DNA from: an uncultured Ventosimonas sp.
GTDB lineage: Bacteria; Pseudomonadota; Gammaproteobacteria; Pseudomonadales; Pseudomonadaceae
Direction of reading: 5' to 3'
Length of the DNA stretch: 6,719 bases
Assembly (NCBI GenBank): GCA_945283395.1
Contig: CALYQH010000075.1
Coordinates: 1 to 6,719, forward strand
In this document: positions 1-6,699 of the stretch, in pieces
Layout of the letters: every line of letters begins with the position of its first letter
Numbering within the stretch: the first letter of the stretch is position 1
Notes under the pieces: model-generated
The model's input: the letters and a program-made list of their open reading frames with translations, nothing else
Told to the model about the DNA's origin: nothing
The model's database searches: none
Translations under genes and position numbers: made by a program

Positions 1-1005
1 AAAGATATACATGGTGCTCCTGTGGGAGATACACTAACTCATGCTAATACGCCTGAAGTTGCTGTATTGCCTGGATTTAGGAGAGTTAAACCACAAGTTT
101 ATGCTGGTTTATTTCCAGTAAGTTCCGATGATTTTGAAGATTTTCGTGAAGCTCTACAAAAATTAACTTTAAATGATGCAGCTTTACAATATGAACCAGA
201 AAGCTCAGATGCTTTAGGATTTGGTTTTCGTGTTGGCTTCTTAGGTATGCTTCATATGGAGATCATCCAAGAAAGGTTAGAAAGAGAATATGATTTAGAT
301 TTAATCACCACAGCGCCAACCGTAGTATTTGAGGTTGTATTAAAAAATGGACAAACTATTTATGTAGATAATCCATCAAAGTTACCTGATCCTAGTGCTG
401 TTGAAGAAATGAGAGAACCTATAGTACAAGCAAATATTTTAGTACCGCAAGATTATTTAGGTAATGTGATTAATCTCTGTATAGAAAAAAGAGGGATCCA
501 GAAAGATATGCAGTTTTTAGGTAGTCAAGTGCAGGTGAGCTATGATTTGCCTATGAACGAAGTAGTGCTAGATTTTTTTGATCATTTAAAATCAGTCAGT
601 CGTGGTTATGCTTCACTGGATTATAGTTTTGATCGTTTCCAAGCTGCCAACTTAGTTAAGCTAGATGTACTTATTAATGGTGACAAAGTAGATGCATTAG
701 CGCTCATAGTACATAGAGACAGAGCAGCAAATAAAGGGCGTGCTTTAACAGAAAAAATGAAAGAGTTAATATCTAGGCAGATGTTTGATGTGGCTATTCA
801 GGCCGCATTAGGTGGGCAAATTATTGCTAGAACTACTGTTAAAGCATTGAGAAAAAATGTGCTAGCTAAATGTTATGGTGGCGATTCAACACGTAAACGT
901 AAGTTGCTAGAAAAACAGAAAGCGGGTAAAAAGCGTATGAAACAATTGGGAAGTGTTGAAATTCCACAAGAAGCTTTTTTAGCAGTACTTAAGGTAGATG
1001 GTTAA
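1..1005 (+). CDS. lepA: Elongation factor 4 (LepA), 3' portion, 5' end outside the window
   Basis: LepA (EF-4) is a ribosome-binding translational GTPase, related to EF-G, that acts in ribosome function and biogenesis in the cytoplasm. The frame is open from base 1, reading [13 protein letters not shown], so the gene starts upstream. About 334 C-terminal codons of a roughly 600-residue family member are present. The N-terminal GTPase domain is therefore off the window. What remains is the end of domain II, followed by EF-G-like domains and the LepA-specific C-terminal domain. Family hallmarks are [21 protein letters not shown], the [13 protein letters not shown] block, [19 protein letters not shown], and the basic tail with [20 protein letters not shown]. 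The end, [14 protein letters not shown], is typical and intact. A GTG at position 22 is an internal valine, not a start. Ten bases separate the stop from lepB. The lepA-lepB pair is a standard operon in proteobacteria. Confidence 0.97.
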   Translation, partial: KDIHGAPVGDTLTHANTPEVAVLPGFRRVKPQVYAGLFPVSSDDFEDFREALQKLTLNDAALQYEPESSDALGFGFRVGFLGMLHMEIIQERLEREYDLDLITTAPTVVFEVVLKNGQTIYVDNPSKLPDPSAVEEMREPIVQANILVPQDYLGNVINLCIEKRGIQKDMQFLGSQVQVSYDLPMNEVVLDFFDHLKSVSRGYASLDYSFDRFQAANLVKLDVLINGDKVDALALIVHRDRAANKGRALTEKMKELISRQMFDVAIQAALGGQIIARTTVKALRKNVLAKCYGGDSTRKRKLLEKQKAGKKRMKQLGSVEIPQEAFLAVLKVDG

Positions 1006-1010
1006 AGGGA
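1004..1010 (+). promoter_or_regulatory. Shine-Dalgarno of lepB, decides its start
   Basis: The sequence AAAGGGA overlaps the lepA stop codon and lies 5 nt before ATG at 1016. This favours 1016 over the in-frame ATG at 998. The 998 start has only AAGG at 991-994, too close at 3 nt, and would place a charged MVKGNI extension ahead of the first hydrophobic segment. Confidence 0.65.
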
Positions 1011-1015
1011 ACATT

Positions 1016-2212
1016 ATGAATTTATTTATTATATTTGCAGTGTTATCGGTAGCTTCTATTGCTATTATGGGGTTAGATAAGTTGGTGTTAGCTACTGTTA
1101 GAGCCGGTCAAGCTAATGATAAGCCTCCATTTTATATTGCTGTGGCCTATGCTTGGGGGCCACTTGTTATCATGGTGTTTGTGGTACTATTGTTAGTTCG
1201 CTATTTTAATTTTACCTTAATCCTAACACTGGCTACTTTAATTTCCTTACTAGTGGTTATCATCAATAGAATCTTCTTTGTGCCTAAACGCAGGGCAGCA
1301 GTTAAAGCTTACCAAGAAGCTACTACTGATCCAGATGAAGAGTTAGTTAAATCTCTTCAGCAAGGGCCGGCTATTATAGAGTTTACGAGATCTCTTTTTC
1401 CAGTATTATTGATAGTATTTATCTTACGTTCTTTTATTGTTGAGCCTTTTCAAATTCCGTCTGGATCGATGAAACCTACATTGGGGGGTGGCGATTTTAT
1501 TTTAGTTAACAAGTTTGCTTATGGTATAAAACTACCCGTGATTAATAAAACTATCATTCCTATAGGCCAACCACAACGCGGCGATGTAATGGTTTTTCAT
1601 TACCCACCTAATCCAAATATTGACTTTATTAAAAGGGTTGTAGCTATACCTGGTGATAAAATTCAATATACTGACGATAAAAAACTACTAATAAACGGCC
1701 AGCCTTTAGAGACTTCTTTTGTTAAACAGGTTCACGAACAAGAAAATTATGAAGTTTATAATTCTATCCTACAAACCATAGTAACTGCAAAGGAAGACGT
1801 AGCTTATAAGCTCTATCAAGAAAATTTATTGGGTATTAAACATAGTATTTATCAGCGAGCAGATAAACAATATATTCCCTATAAAGCTAACTCTGAGTGG
1901 ATAGTTCCCGAGGGTTATTATTTTATGATGGGTGATAATAGGGATAATTCTAAAGATAGCCGATTTTGGATAGAAGATTTATTAAAACAACAGTTATTAG
2001 CAACAGCGGATCTTAATAAGCCTGTTCCCCAAGAACAGATCATCTTGGCCTGCTCGCAATCGCCCCAATGTCATAAAATTCTAAATGATGATAGAATGTA
2101 TATGGTTCCAGCAAAGAATATAGTTGGTAAAGCATTCATGGTGTGGATGCATTGGCCTGATCCTAAATTAAAAAATGTTCCTTCTTTTACTGATGATAGA
2201 TTGATTCGTTAG
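1016..2212 (+). CDS. lepB: Signal peptidase I (LepB), long form with extra membrane segments
   Basis: LepB is the inner-membrane serine protease that cuts signal peptides from exported proteins on the periplasmic face, using a Ser/Lys dyad. Numbering is from ATG 1016 (398 aa). The nucleophile is Ser151 in PSGSMKPTL, the general base is Lys206 in DFIKRVVAIPGD, and GDNRDNSKDSR (306-316) forms the conserved box E. FILVNKFAYGIKLP and QRGDVMVF are also typical. The family is usually about 280-325 aa, so this one is long. Four hydrophobic segments are visible (about 3-19, 43-62, 66-89 and 126-142) rather than the usual two. An even number keeps the catalytic domain periplasmic. A second enlargement lies at about 319-363, between SRFW and VPAKNIVGKAF, and contains the only two cysteines, Cys346 and Cys352. 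All catalytic motifs are intact, so I expect activity. The gene is cotranscribed with lepA. Another 22-nt gap, with a good AGAGG site, leads to the next gene. Confidence 0.96.
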   Translation: MNLFIIFAVLSVASIAIMGLDKLVLATVRAGQANDKPPFYIAVAYAWGPLVIMVFVVLLLVRYFNFTLILTLATLISLLVVIINRIFFVPKRRAAVKAYQEATTDPDEELVKSLQQGPAIIEFTRSLFPVLLIVFILRSFIVEPFQIPSGSMKPTLGGGDFILVNKFAYGIKLPVINKTIIPIGQPQRGDVMVFHYPPNPNIDFIKRVVAIPGDKIQYTDDKKLLINGQPLETSFVKQVHEQENYEVYNSILQTIVTAKEDVAYKLYQENLLGIKHSIYQRADKQYIPYKANSEWIVPEGYYFMMGDNRDNSKDSRFWIEDLLKQQLLATADLNKPVPQEQIILACSQSPQCHKILNDDRMYMVPAKNIVGKAFMVWMHWPDPKLKNVPSFTDDRLIR

Positions 2213-2234
2213 TTTTATTGTAAGAGGCTAAGTT

Positions 2235-2618
2235 ATGTCTGAGGGCAAATATTCAGCAATTACGCTTTTAAAAAATTTCTTATTAATCCTATTTTTAATA
2301 GTTATTTTTGTATTAGCTAGACCTAGCTTCTATGCTGTTTATGGTGCAATTGATCATAATGTAGTTATAAGTTTAGTTGAAAATGTAGTGAAAGAAGGAG
2401 AAAAAGATAAGCTTTATGGTGTCGATCAAATCTATAGTTATTTACAAAAAGGATTAAACGATAAAAATGTGAAATTGAATGCAAAAGAAATTATTAAAGC
2501 AGAAAATGCCGGTAATTATTTGAATTTAATAGTAGATTACCGCGTTGATAATAAGATTTTTGGTAATTTTAATCTTTCTAATGTTTATCATCAAAGCTAT
2601 AAAGCTAACTTGAAGTAA
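2235..2618 (+). CDS. Small membrane-anchored protein, DUF4845-like
   Basis: This is a 127-aa protein with one N-terminal membrane segment (about residues 13-30, after a short basic start) and a small, probably periplasmic domain. A DUF4845 family protein of about this size sits between lepB and rnc in many gamma- and betaproteobacteria. The position, length, single anchor and C-terminal pattern fit: VDYRVDNKIFGNFNL resembles the family's 'YE...l.GNl' block. No molecular function is established for the family. Its place beside signal peptidase may hint at a membrane-linked role, but that is inference. AGAGG at 2223-2227 lies 7 nt before ATG 2235 and supports the start. Only 3 nt separate its stop from rnc, so translation is probably coupled. 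The sequence is strongly Lys/Asn/Ile-rich, in keeping with the AT-rich genome. It has no cysteines and no catalytic motif that I recognise. Confidence 0.72.
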   Translation: MSEGKYSAITLLKNFLLILFLIVIFVLARPSFYAVYGAIDHNVVISLVENVVKEGEKDKLYGVDQIYSYLQKGLNDKNVKLNAKEIIKAENAGNYLNLIVDYRVDNKIFGNFNLSNVYHQSYKANLK

Positions 2619-2621
2619 TTA

Positions 2622-3311
2622 ATGACCAGTCATAAAACTCTTAAACCCTTAGCTAGAAAATTAGGCCATAACTTTGCTAATTGTGAGTTAATGCTTCTAG
2701 CTCTTACTCACCGCAGTTTTTCAGGAAAAAATAATGAACGATTAGAATTTTTAGGGGATGCTATTCTGAATTTTGTAGTAGGGGAAGCATTATTTAAGCG
2801 ATTTCCTCAAGCTAGAGAAGGACAATTATCAAGATTAAGAGCAAAATTAGTCAGAGAGGAAACTTTAGCAGCGTTGGCTCGCTACTTTGAAATAGGTGAT
2901 TATTTAAGATTGGGTTCTGGTGAATTAAAAAGTGGTGGTTTTCGTCGTGATTCTATCTTAGCTGATGCTATGGAAGCTCTTATTGGGGCAATTTATTTAG
3001 ACGCTGGTATGGATCAAGCGAGAGATAGAATTTTAGTTTGGTTAGACGAGGAGTTTAAAACACTTACTTTAGTTGATACTAACAAAGATGCTAAAACCCG
3101 GTTGCAAGAATTTTTACAATCTAGAAGTTCAGATTTACCACAGTATGAGGTGACTAATATAGAAGGTGAACCCCATCAGCGGACTTTTTATGTGGAATGT
3201 TATGTTACCCTATTAAATGCAAAAACCCGAGGTAAAGGTAGTAGTAGACGCCTAGCTGAACAGCAAGCGGCAGATAGAGCTATTGAACTATTGGAGAGTA
3301 AAAAATTATGA
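2622..3311 (+). CDS. rnc: Ribonuclease III
   Basis: RNase III is a Mg2+-dependent, homodimeric endonuclease that cuts double-stranded RNA. It processes the rRNA precursor and many structured mRNAs in the cytoplasm. The 229-aa length matches the family (E. coli 226). The N-terminal RNase III domain (about 1-150) has the signature [12 protein letters not shown]. Acidic residues Glu39, Glu42, Asp46, Glu66, Asp115 and Glu118 fall at the positions expected for catalysis, one residue offset from E. coli. The double-stranded RNA-binding domain spans about 156-226: it starts at [11 protein letters not shown], continues with the central [11 protein letters not shown] block and ends with [21 protein letters not shown]. 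The start follows the upstream stop by 3 nt with only a weak TTGAAG, which suggests coupling. The stop overlaps the start of era as ATGA. In E. coli the rnc operon is autoregulated by RNase III cutting its own leader; no such leader can be judged here, because rnc is internal to the operon. Confidence 0.97.
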   Translation: MTSHKTLKPLARKLGHNFANCELMLLALTHRSFSGKNNERLEFLGDAILNFVVGEALFKRFPQAREGQLSRLRAKLVREETLAALARYFEIGDYLRLGSGELKSGGFRRDSILADAMEALIGAIYLDAGMDQARDRILVWLDEEFKTLTLVDTNKDAKTRLQEFLQSRSSDLPQYEVTNIEGEPHQRTFYVECYVTLLNAKTRGKGSSRRLAEQQAADRAIELLESKKL

Positions 3312-4207
3312 CAGCTGATGTAGTGTCCCGCTGTGGTTATGTAGCTATTGTAGGTCGTCCTAATGTAGGTAAATCGACACTACTTAATCATATTTTAGGG
3401 CAAAAATTGGCTATTACTTCCCGTAAGCCACAAACTACAAGACATAATATGTTGGGTATTAAGACTATAGATAATATTCAAGCTGTTTATATCGATACCC
3501 CTGGCCTGCATAATGATCATGAAAAAGCACTTAACAGATACATGAATAAAGCAGCTACCAATGCACTGAAGGATGTAGATGTTATAGTATTTGTGGTAGA
3601 TAGGAATAAATGGACCGAGGAAGATCAATTAGTATTAGATAAGCTTCAATACTTGCATTCACCTATTATTGTTGCAGTTAATAAAATAGATAGATTGGAA
3701 GATAAAAAAACATTATTGCCTCATTTACAATGGCTAAATGGTCAATTACCAGAGGTGCAAGTAGTACCTATTTCTTCTTTACATTCACAAAATTTAGCAA
3801 CTTTAGAAAGTCTAATTAATAATTTTTTGCCAGAAAATGAACATTTTTATCCAGAAGATCAATTAACAGATCGTTCCAGCCGTTTCCTTGCAGCTGAAAT
3901 AATAAGGGAAAAAATTACCCGTCAATTGGGCGCAGAATTGCCTTATCAGTCTAATGTAGAAGTTGAGCAGTTTAAGCAAGAGGGAGCAGTATTACATATC
4001 CATGCATTGATTTTAGTAGAGCGTGAGGGACAAAAGAAAATTCTCATTGGTGATAAAGGTGAACGTATTAAACGTATCGGTCAAGAAGCTAGGGAAGATA
4101 TGGAGGTATTATTTGATAATAAAGTTATGTTAAATATATGGGTTAAAGTAAAAAGAGGATGGTCAGATGATGAAAGAGCTTTACGTTCTCTTGGTTATAC
4201 TGACTAA
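3308..4207 (+). CDS. era: GTPase Era, 30S ribosome assembly factor
   Basis: Era is an essential GTPase that binds the 3' end of 16S rRNA near the anti-Shine-Dalgarno sequence and helps 30S maturation. It acts in the cytoplasm and at the membrane. The 299-aa protein is full length. The G domain motifs are in order: P-loop GRPNVGKST (16-24), switch I TTRHN (about 43-47), DTPG (63-66), NKID (125-128), and a G5-like SSLH at 156-159, where many homologues have SAL. The C-terminal KH RNA-binding domain follows, with [12 protein letters not shown] holding the GDKG loop at 248-251. The end, [17 protein letters not shown], is typical. GGAG at 3293-3296 is 11 nt ahead of the start, and the ATG overlaps the rnc stop by 4 nt, so translation is likely coupled to rnc. 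In many relatives recO follows immediately, but here non-coding DNA follows. Confidence 0.97.
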   Translation: MTADVVSRCGYVAIVGRPNVGKSTLLNHILGQKLAITSRKPQTTRHNMLGIKTIDNIQAVYIDTPGLHNDHEKALNRYMNKAATNALKDVDVIVFVVDRNKWTEEDQLVLDKLQYLHSPIIVAVNKIDRLEDKKTLLPHLQWLNGQLPEVQVVPISSLHSQNLATLESLINNFLPENEHFYPEDQLTDRSSRFLAAEIIREKITRQLGAELPYQSNVEVEQFKQEGAVLHIHALILVEREGQKKILIGDKGERIKRIGQEAREDMEVLFDNKVMLNIWVKVKRGWSDDERALRSLGYTD

Positions 4208-4256
4208 TTCAAAGCGAATCAATATTTAATGGTATGCTTTAGGGCATTAATTTAAT

Positions 4257-4268
4257 ATAACATGTTAT
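4257..4268. repeat. 12-bp perfect palindrome
   Basis: ATAACATGTTAT is a perfect 12-bp dyad with no spacer, 50 nt after the era stop. It has the geometry of a small operator, but palindromes of this size arise by chance fairly often in AT-rich DNA. No promoter elements sit convincingly around it. Confidence 0.3.
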
Positions 4269-4401
4269 TCATAGCTTCTCTCTAAGACACGCTTTGTTAA
4301 AAGATAATGAAGGTTTTGTTACTCAATAAAAGCACTTATTGCTAGGTGAGAGTAGACATAGTAATATAATTTTAACTGGTAAACTTAAATTTTCTTTAAA
4401 G

Positions 4402-4417
4402 TTGGCTAAATAGCCAA
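4402..4417. repeat. Perfect 7-bp inverted repeat TTGGCTA-AA-TAGCCAA
   Basis: The two 7-bp arms are separated by only 2 bases, and this is the strongest dyad in the gap. A T-run is absent on both sides and both strands, so an intrinsic terminator is unlikely. A protein-binding site or a minor RNA hairpin is more plausible. It resembles two further CTA/TAG dyads closer to dsbD. Confidence 0.45.
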
Positions 4418-4505
4418 AGCTGTTCGAAATATTAGCGTTTAAATAATTTCATTATCAGAATTAGCATAATCCAAGTTATCATACTTAGTATTTTAAGCAG
4501 AAAGA

Positions 4506-4549
4506 AGCTAATATAGCTACTTTTTACTGGCTAATAAACTATACTAGTT
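4506..4549. repeat. Two CTA/TAG dyads upstream of dsbD
   Basis: AGCTA-ATA-TAGCT lies at 4506-4518 and AACTA-TAC-TAGTT at 4537-4549. Their centres are 31 bp apart, close to three helical turns. Both share the core CTA-N3-TAG, and the dyad at 4402-4417 has CTA-N2-TAG. The second dyad overlaps a -10-like TATACT at 4540-4545. They could be operator half-sites for a regulator of dsbD; this is inferred from symmetry and spacing only. Confidence 0.3.
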
Positions 4550-4579
4550 GGTTTAGGTAGATTGCCAAAATGAGAGATG

Positions 4580-4610
4580 TTTACAGTTAGATACTTGATT
4601 TGAATATTAA
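4580..4610 (+). promoter_or_regulatory. Weak candidate promoter for dsbD
   Basis: A -35-like TTTACA (4580-4585) is followed after 19 nt by a -10-like TATTAA (4605-4610), about 28 nt ahead of the preferred dsbD start. The spacing is long and the -10 match is partial. AT-rich DNA makes such matches common, so this is only a suggestion. TATACT at 4540-4545 is an alternative -10. Confidence 0.2.
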
Positions 4611-4638
4611 TATTTATAGCTCTTTAATTAAAATATGT

Positions 4639-6459
4639 ATGAGAAAATTTTTATTATTTTATTGTTTACTTATAACTATAACTATACCTTGCTTAGCGGA
4701 TGATTTTCTAACAAACCGTCTAGAACCTTTATATAGTAATAAAAATGTATCAGAACAGGTAAAAGTAGAAGAAGAAAGTGATTTTTTGCCAGCAGAACAG
4801 GCTTTTAGAATAGAAAGCAAACAAAGTAATGATTCACAACGTATTTATTTGACTTTTATTATCGCAGATGGATATTATCTTTATAAAAGTCGTTTTGCTT
4901 TTATTAGTAATAACCCGCAAGTCACTATTAGTGCCGCTAATTTACCTAAAGGCGAGCAGAAACATGATGAATTTTTAGGGGTGGTTGAGGTATATCGCAA
5001 TATAGTCGAAATAACCATTGCTATTAATAATCCTAATAAATTAGCTTTTAATTTAGAAGTTAAGTATCAAGGGTGTGCTGAAAAAGGTCTCTGTTACCCT
5101 TCAGTGACAACAGTTATTGCCAATGGAAGTATTTTACCTGCCTCTCACACCACTATTGAAGAATCTACTAAAAAACTCTCTTGGAGTAACTCCAGTGCTG
5201 TGCTCTCTTGGGGAAATATATTTTATTATTTTATTATAGGATTAGGATTGGCCTTTACGCCCTGTGTATTTCCAATGTTGCCTATTCTTTCTAGTATCGT
5301 ATTGAGAGGTGCTGCAGGCAACCTCAGAGCCTTTATCTTAGCATTAACTTATATTCTTTTCATGGCCATTACCTATGCTATATTAGGTATTTTGATGGGA
5401 CTATTTGGTGCAGAAGTTAATTTTCAAGCTCGTTTGCAATCTCCATGGGTATTGATTCCATTTGCTATGTTCTTTTTGGTATTCGCGTTAGCCATGTTTG
5501 GCTTATTTGAGCTGCGATTACCTACTTTTATTACTAATCCTTTGAATAAGGCATCAGATAAAGCCCATGGAGGATCTTTATTGGGAGCTGCTATTTTAGG
5601 TGTATGCTCTAGTTTAGTCATCTCTCCATGTGTTACAGCCCCTTTTATGGGTATTTTATTGCATATTGGAGCGACAGGTGATGCCATAGGTGGTGGAATT
5701 AGTCTATTTTTTTTAGGTTTTGGAATGGGAGCTCCTTTATTGCTCATCGCTGCTGGTGGTGGAGCATTATTACCTAAAGCAGGCCATTGGATGATTGTTG
5801 TACGAAACGCTTTTGGTGTCATGCTATTAGGTGTAGTTATTTTGTTAGTAGCAAGGATTATTCCTAGTTATGTTGAATTAATATTATGGGGTATATTGGC
5901 TTTAGGTGTTGCAATCTTTATGGGAACCTTTGACGGTTCATCTAAAACTAGAACACAGAAATTTGCTCAGTTGCTGGGTTTATTTTTAACCATTTATGCT
6001 ATATGTGCTTGGGTTGGAGCTTGGCAAGGAAATAGTGATCCTTTGCAACCATTAAAAGGAATTATTAATTCAGGTACAAGAGAAAATATAGATAATAAAT
6101 GGCAAGTCATTAAAACTAAGAATGAATTAGTCAATGCATTAGATACAGCTAAAAACAATAAAAAAATAGCTTTATTAGATTGGTCAGCTGATTGGTGTAG
6201 AGCTTGTTTAGAAATGGAACATAATATCTTTCAAACTCCTGAGGTAATGGAAAAACTAGCTGACTTCCAATTAATTAGGATAGATATTACAGAAACTACA
6301 AAAGAGCAAAGAGAGCTATTGAATCAGTATAAACTAATAGGTCCACCGGCTATTTTATTTTTTGCTAAAGCAGGTAATGAGCTTATTAATGCGCGTATTA
6401 TAGGTGAAATGGATCAACAAGCATTTTTAAAGCATTTAAAAACTATTAACTTGCAGTAA
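4639..6459 (+). CDS. dsbD: Thiol:disulfide interchange protein DsbD (DipZ)
   Basis: DsbD is an inner-membrane protein that relays electrons from cytoplasmic thioredoxin to periplasmic partners such as DsbC and cytochrome c maturation proteins. Numbering is from ATG 4639 (606 aa, near the family length). A signal peptide is clear: MRK, a hydrophobic core, then a likely cut after PCLA (residue 20). The periplasmic alpha domain carries Cys146 and Cys152 in YQGCAEKGLCYP. Eight membrane segments follow (about 192-462), with Cys209 in FTPCVFPMLP and Cys331 in VISPCVTAPFMG. The C-terminal thioredoxin-like gamma domain has the CRAC motif (Cys520, Cys523) in WSADWCRACLEME and the family's GPPAILFF. 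All six electron-relay cysteines are therefore present. An in-frame TTG at 4600 would add 13 residues ahead of the signal peptide and is rejected. ATG 4639 has no recognisable Shine-Dalgarno, which is odd. The gene stands alone after a 431-nt gap and is probably transcribed from its own promoter. Confidence 0.96.
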   Translation: MRKFLLFYCLLITITIPCLADDFLTNRLEPLYSNKNVSEQVKVEEESDFLPAEQAFRIESKQSNDSQRIYLTFIIADGYYLYKSRFAFISNNPQVTISAANLPKGEQKHDEFLGVVEVYRNIVEITIAINNPNKLAFNLEVKYQGCAEKGLCYPSVTTVIANGSILPASHTTIEESTKKLSWSNSSAVLSWGNIFYYFIIGLGLAFTPCVFPMLPILSSIVLRGAAGNLRAFILALTYILFMAITYAILGILMGLFGAEVNFQARLQSPWVLIPFAMFFLVFALAMFGLFELRLPTFITNPLNKASDKAHGGSLLGAAILGVCSSLVISPCVTAPFMGILLHIGATGDAIGGGISLFFLGFGMGAPLLLIAAGGGALLPKAGHWMIVVRNAFGVMLLGVVILLVARIIPSYVELILWGILALGVAIFMGTFDGSSKTRTQKFAQLLGLFLTIYAICAWVGAWQGNSDPLQPLKGIINSGTRENIDNKWQVIKTKNELVNALDTAKNNKKIALLDWSADWCRACLEMEHNIFQTPEVMEKLADFQLIRIDITETTKEQRELLNQYKLIGPPAILFFAKAGNELINARIIGEMDQQAFLKHLKTINLQ

Positions 6460-6481
6460 TTGGCAAGTGTTTATTAATGAA

Positions 6482-6501
6482 GCTAACAATAAATAGTTAG
6501 C
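6482..6501. repeat. Inverted repeat GCTAAC-N8-GTTAGC after dsbD
   Basis: Two perfect 6-bp arms flank an 8-base loop, 22 nt after the dsbD stop. The position suits a transcript end. However, no T-run follows on either strand and the stem is short, so termination is doubtful. It may instead protect the 3' end, or be chance. Confidence 0.3.
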
Positions 6502-6664
6502 AAATGTTAGAGTTTAGGGTTTAATAAATAATTTAGTGCGATTTTTTAAAAAATACGGTAAAATTCGAGGAACGTCGCTTATTATGTATGCATTTTATTT
6601 AGTTGAGATTATACTAAGAAGCTAACAAAAATGATGCTACTGATGGTAAGTAAAATAGCTTTTA

Positions 6665-6670
6665 TATAAT
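6665..6670 (+). promoter_or_regulatory. Candidate -10 box for the downstream gene
   Basis: TATAAT matches the sigma-70 -10 consensus exactly and lies 35 nt before the putative TTG start at 6700. That would give a short leader of about 23 nt. No good -35 is seen at 16-18 nt upstream, so the promoter would be weak or activator-dependent, or the match is chance. Confidence 0.3.
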
Positions 6671-6685
6671 AGAACTTCTTTACAA

Positions 6686-6693
6686 TAAGGAAA
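6686..6693 (+). promoter_or_regulatory. Shine-Dalgarno ahead of the TTG start at 6700
   Basis: TAAGGAAA, with core AAGGA, sits 6-7 nt before TTG 6700. It is one of the best ribosome-binding sites in the window and is the main reason to place a gene start at the edge, since no ATG follows it in the window. Confidence 0.5.
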
Positions 6694-6699
6694 CTCCAT

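Larger units (their letters stand above)
4208..4638. other. Non-coding gap between era and dsbD
   Basis: This 431-nt AT-rich stretch has stop codons in all frames and no ORF I can assign to a protein. I read it for a recO remnant, since recO is the usual neighbour of era, and saw none. No tRNA-like cloverleaf or known small RNA stands out. It does hold several short inverted repeats, listed separately, and must contain the end of the era transcript and the promoter of dsbD. No strong GC-rich hairpin followed by a T-run is visible after era. Confidence 0.7.
6460..6699. other. Non-coding gap between dsbD and the putative aroQ start
   Basis: This 240-nt AT-rich stretch has no long ORF. It holds an inverted repeat at 6482-6501, an AT-only 14-bp palindrome (ATTTTTTAAAAAAT) at 6541-6554, and an 11-bp direct repeat GAAGCTAACAA at 6479-6489 and 6618-6628. 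It also has a possible 13-codon ORF at 6584-6625, preceded by GAGGAA, and near its right end a consensus -10 box and a Shine-Dalgarno sequence. No clear rho-independent terminator for dsbD is visible. Confidence 0.6.

Noticed and set aside
22..1005. GTG at 22 as a start codon of a 327-aa protein
   Set aside because: The same frame is open to base 1 and encodes conserved LepA sequence upstream (KDIHGAP), so the gene is simply truncated by the window.
998..1015. ATG 998 as the lepB start
   Set aside because: It overlaps the lepA end and has a poorly spaced Shine-Dalgarno. ATG 1016 has AAAGGGA at a good distance and starts directly at the first membrane segment.
3395..3628. Minus-strand 77-codon ORF inside era
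   Set aside because: It lies wholly within the well-supported era gene, its translation resembles no family I know, and it has no ribosome-binding context.
4402..4417. Inverted repeat as a rho-independent terminator
   Set aside because: There is no T-run after the stem on either strand, and a 2-nt loop is unfavourable; it also lies about 200 nt past the era stop.
4600..4638. TTG 4600 as the dsbD start
   Set aside because: It would place 13 residues ahead of a complete signal peptide and has no ribosome-binding site.
4208..4638. tRNA, small RNA or CRISPR array in the gap
   Set aside because: No cloverleaf arms, no regularly spaced repeats and no recognisable RNA family motifs were seen on either strand.
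5424..5822. Minus-strand 132-codon ORF inside dsbD
   Set aside because: It is antisense to the membrane domain of dsbD. Its proline/lysine-rich composition is the expected mirror of Gly/Leu/Phe codons and not a real protein.
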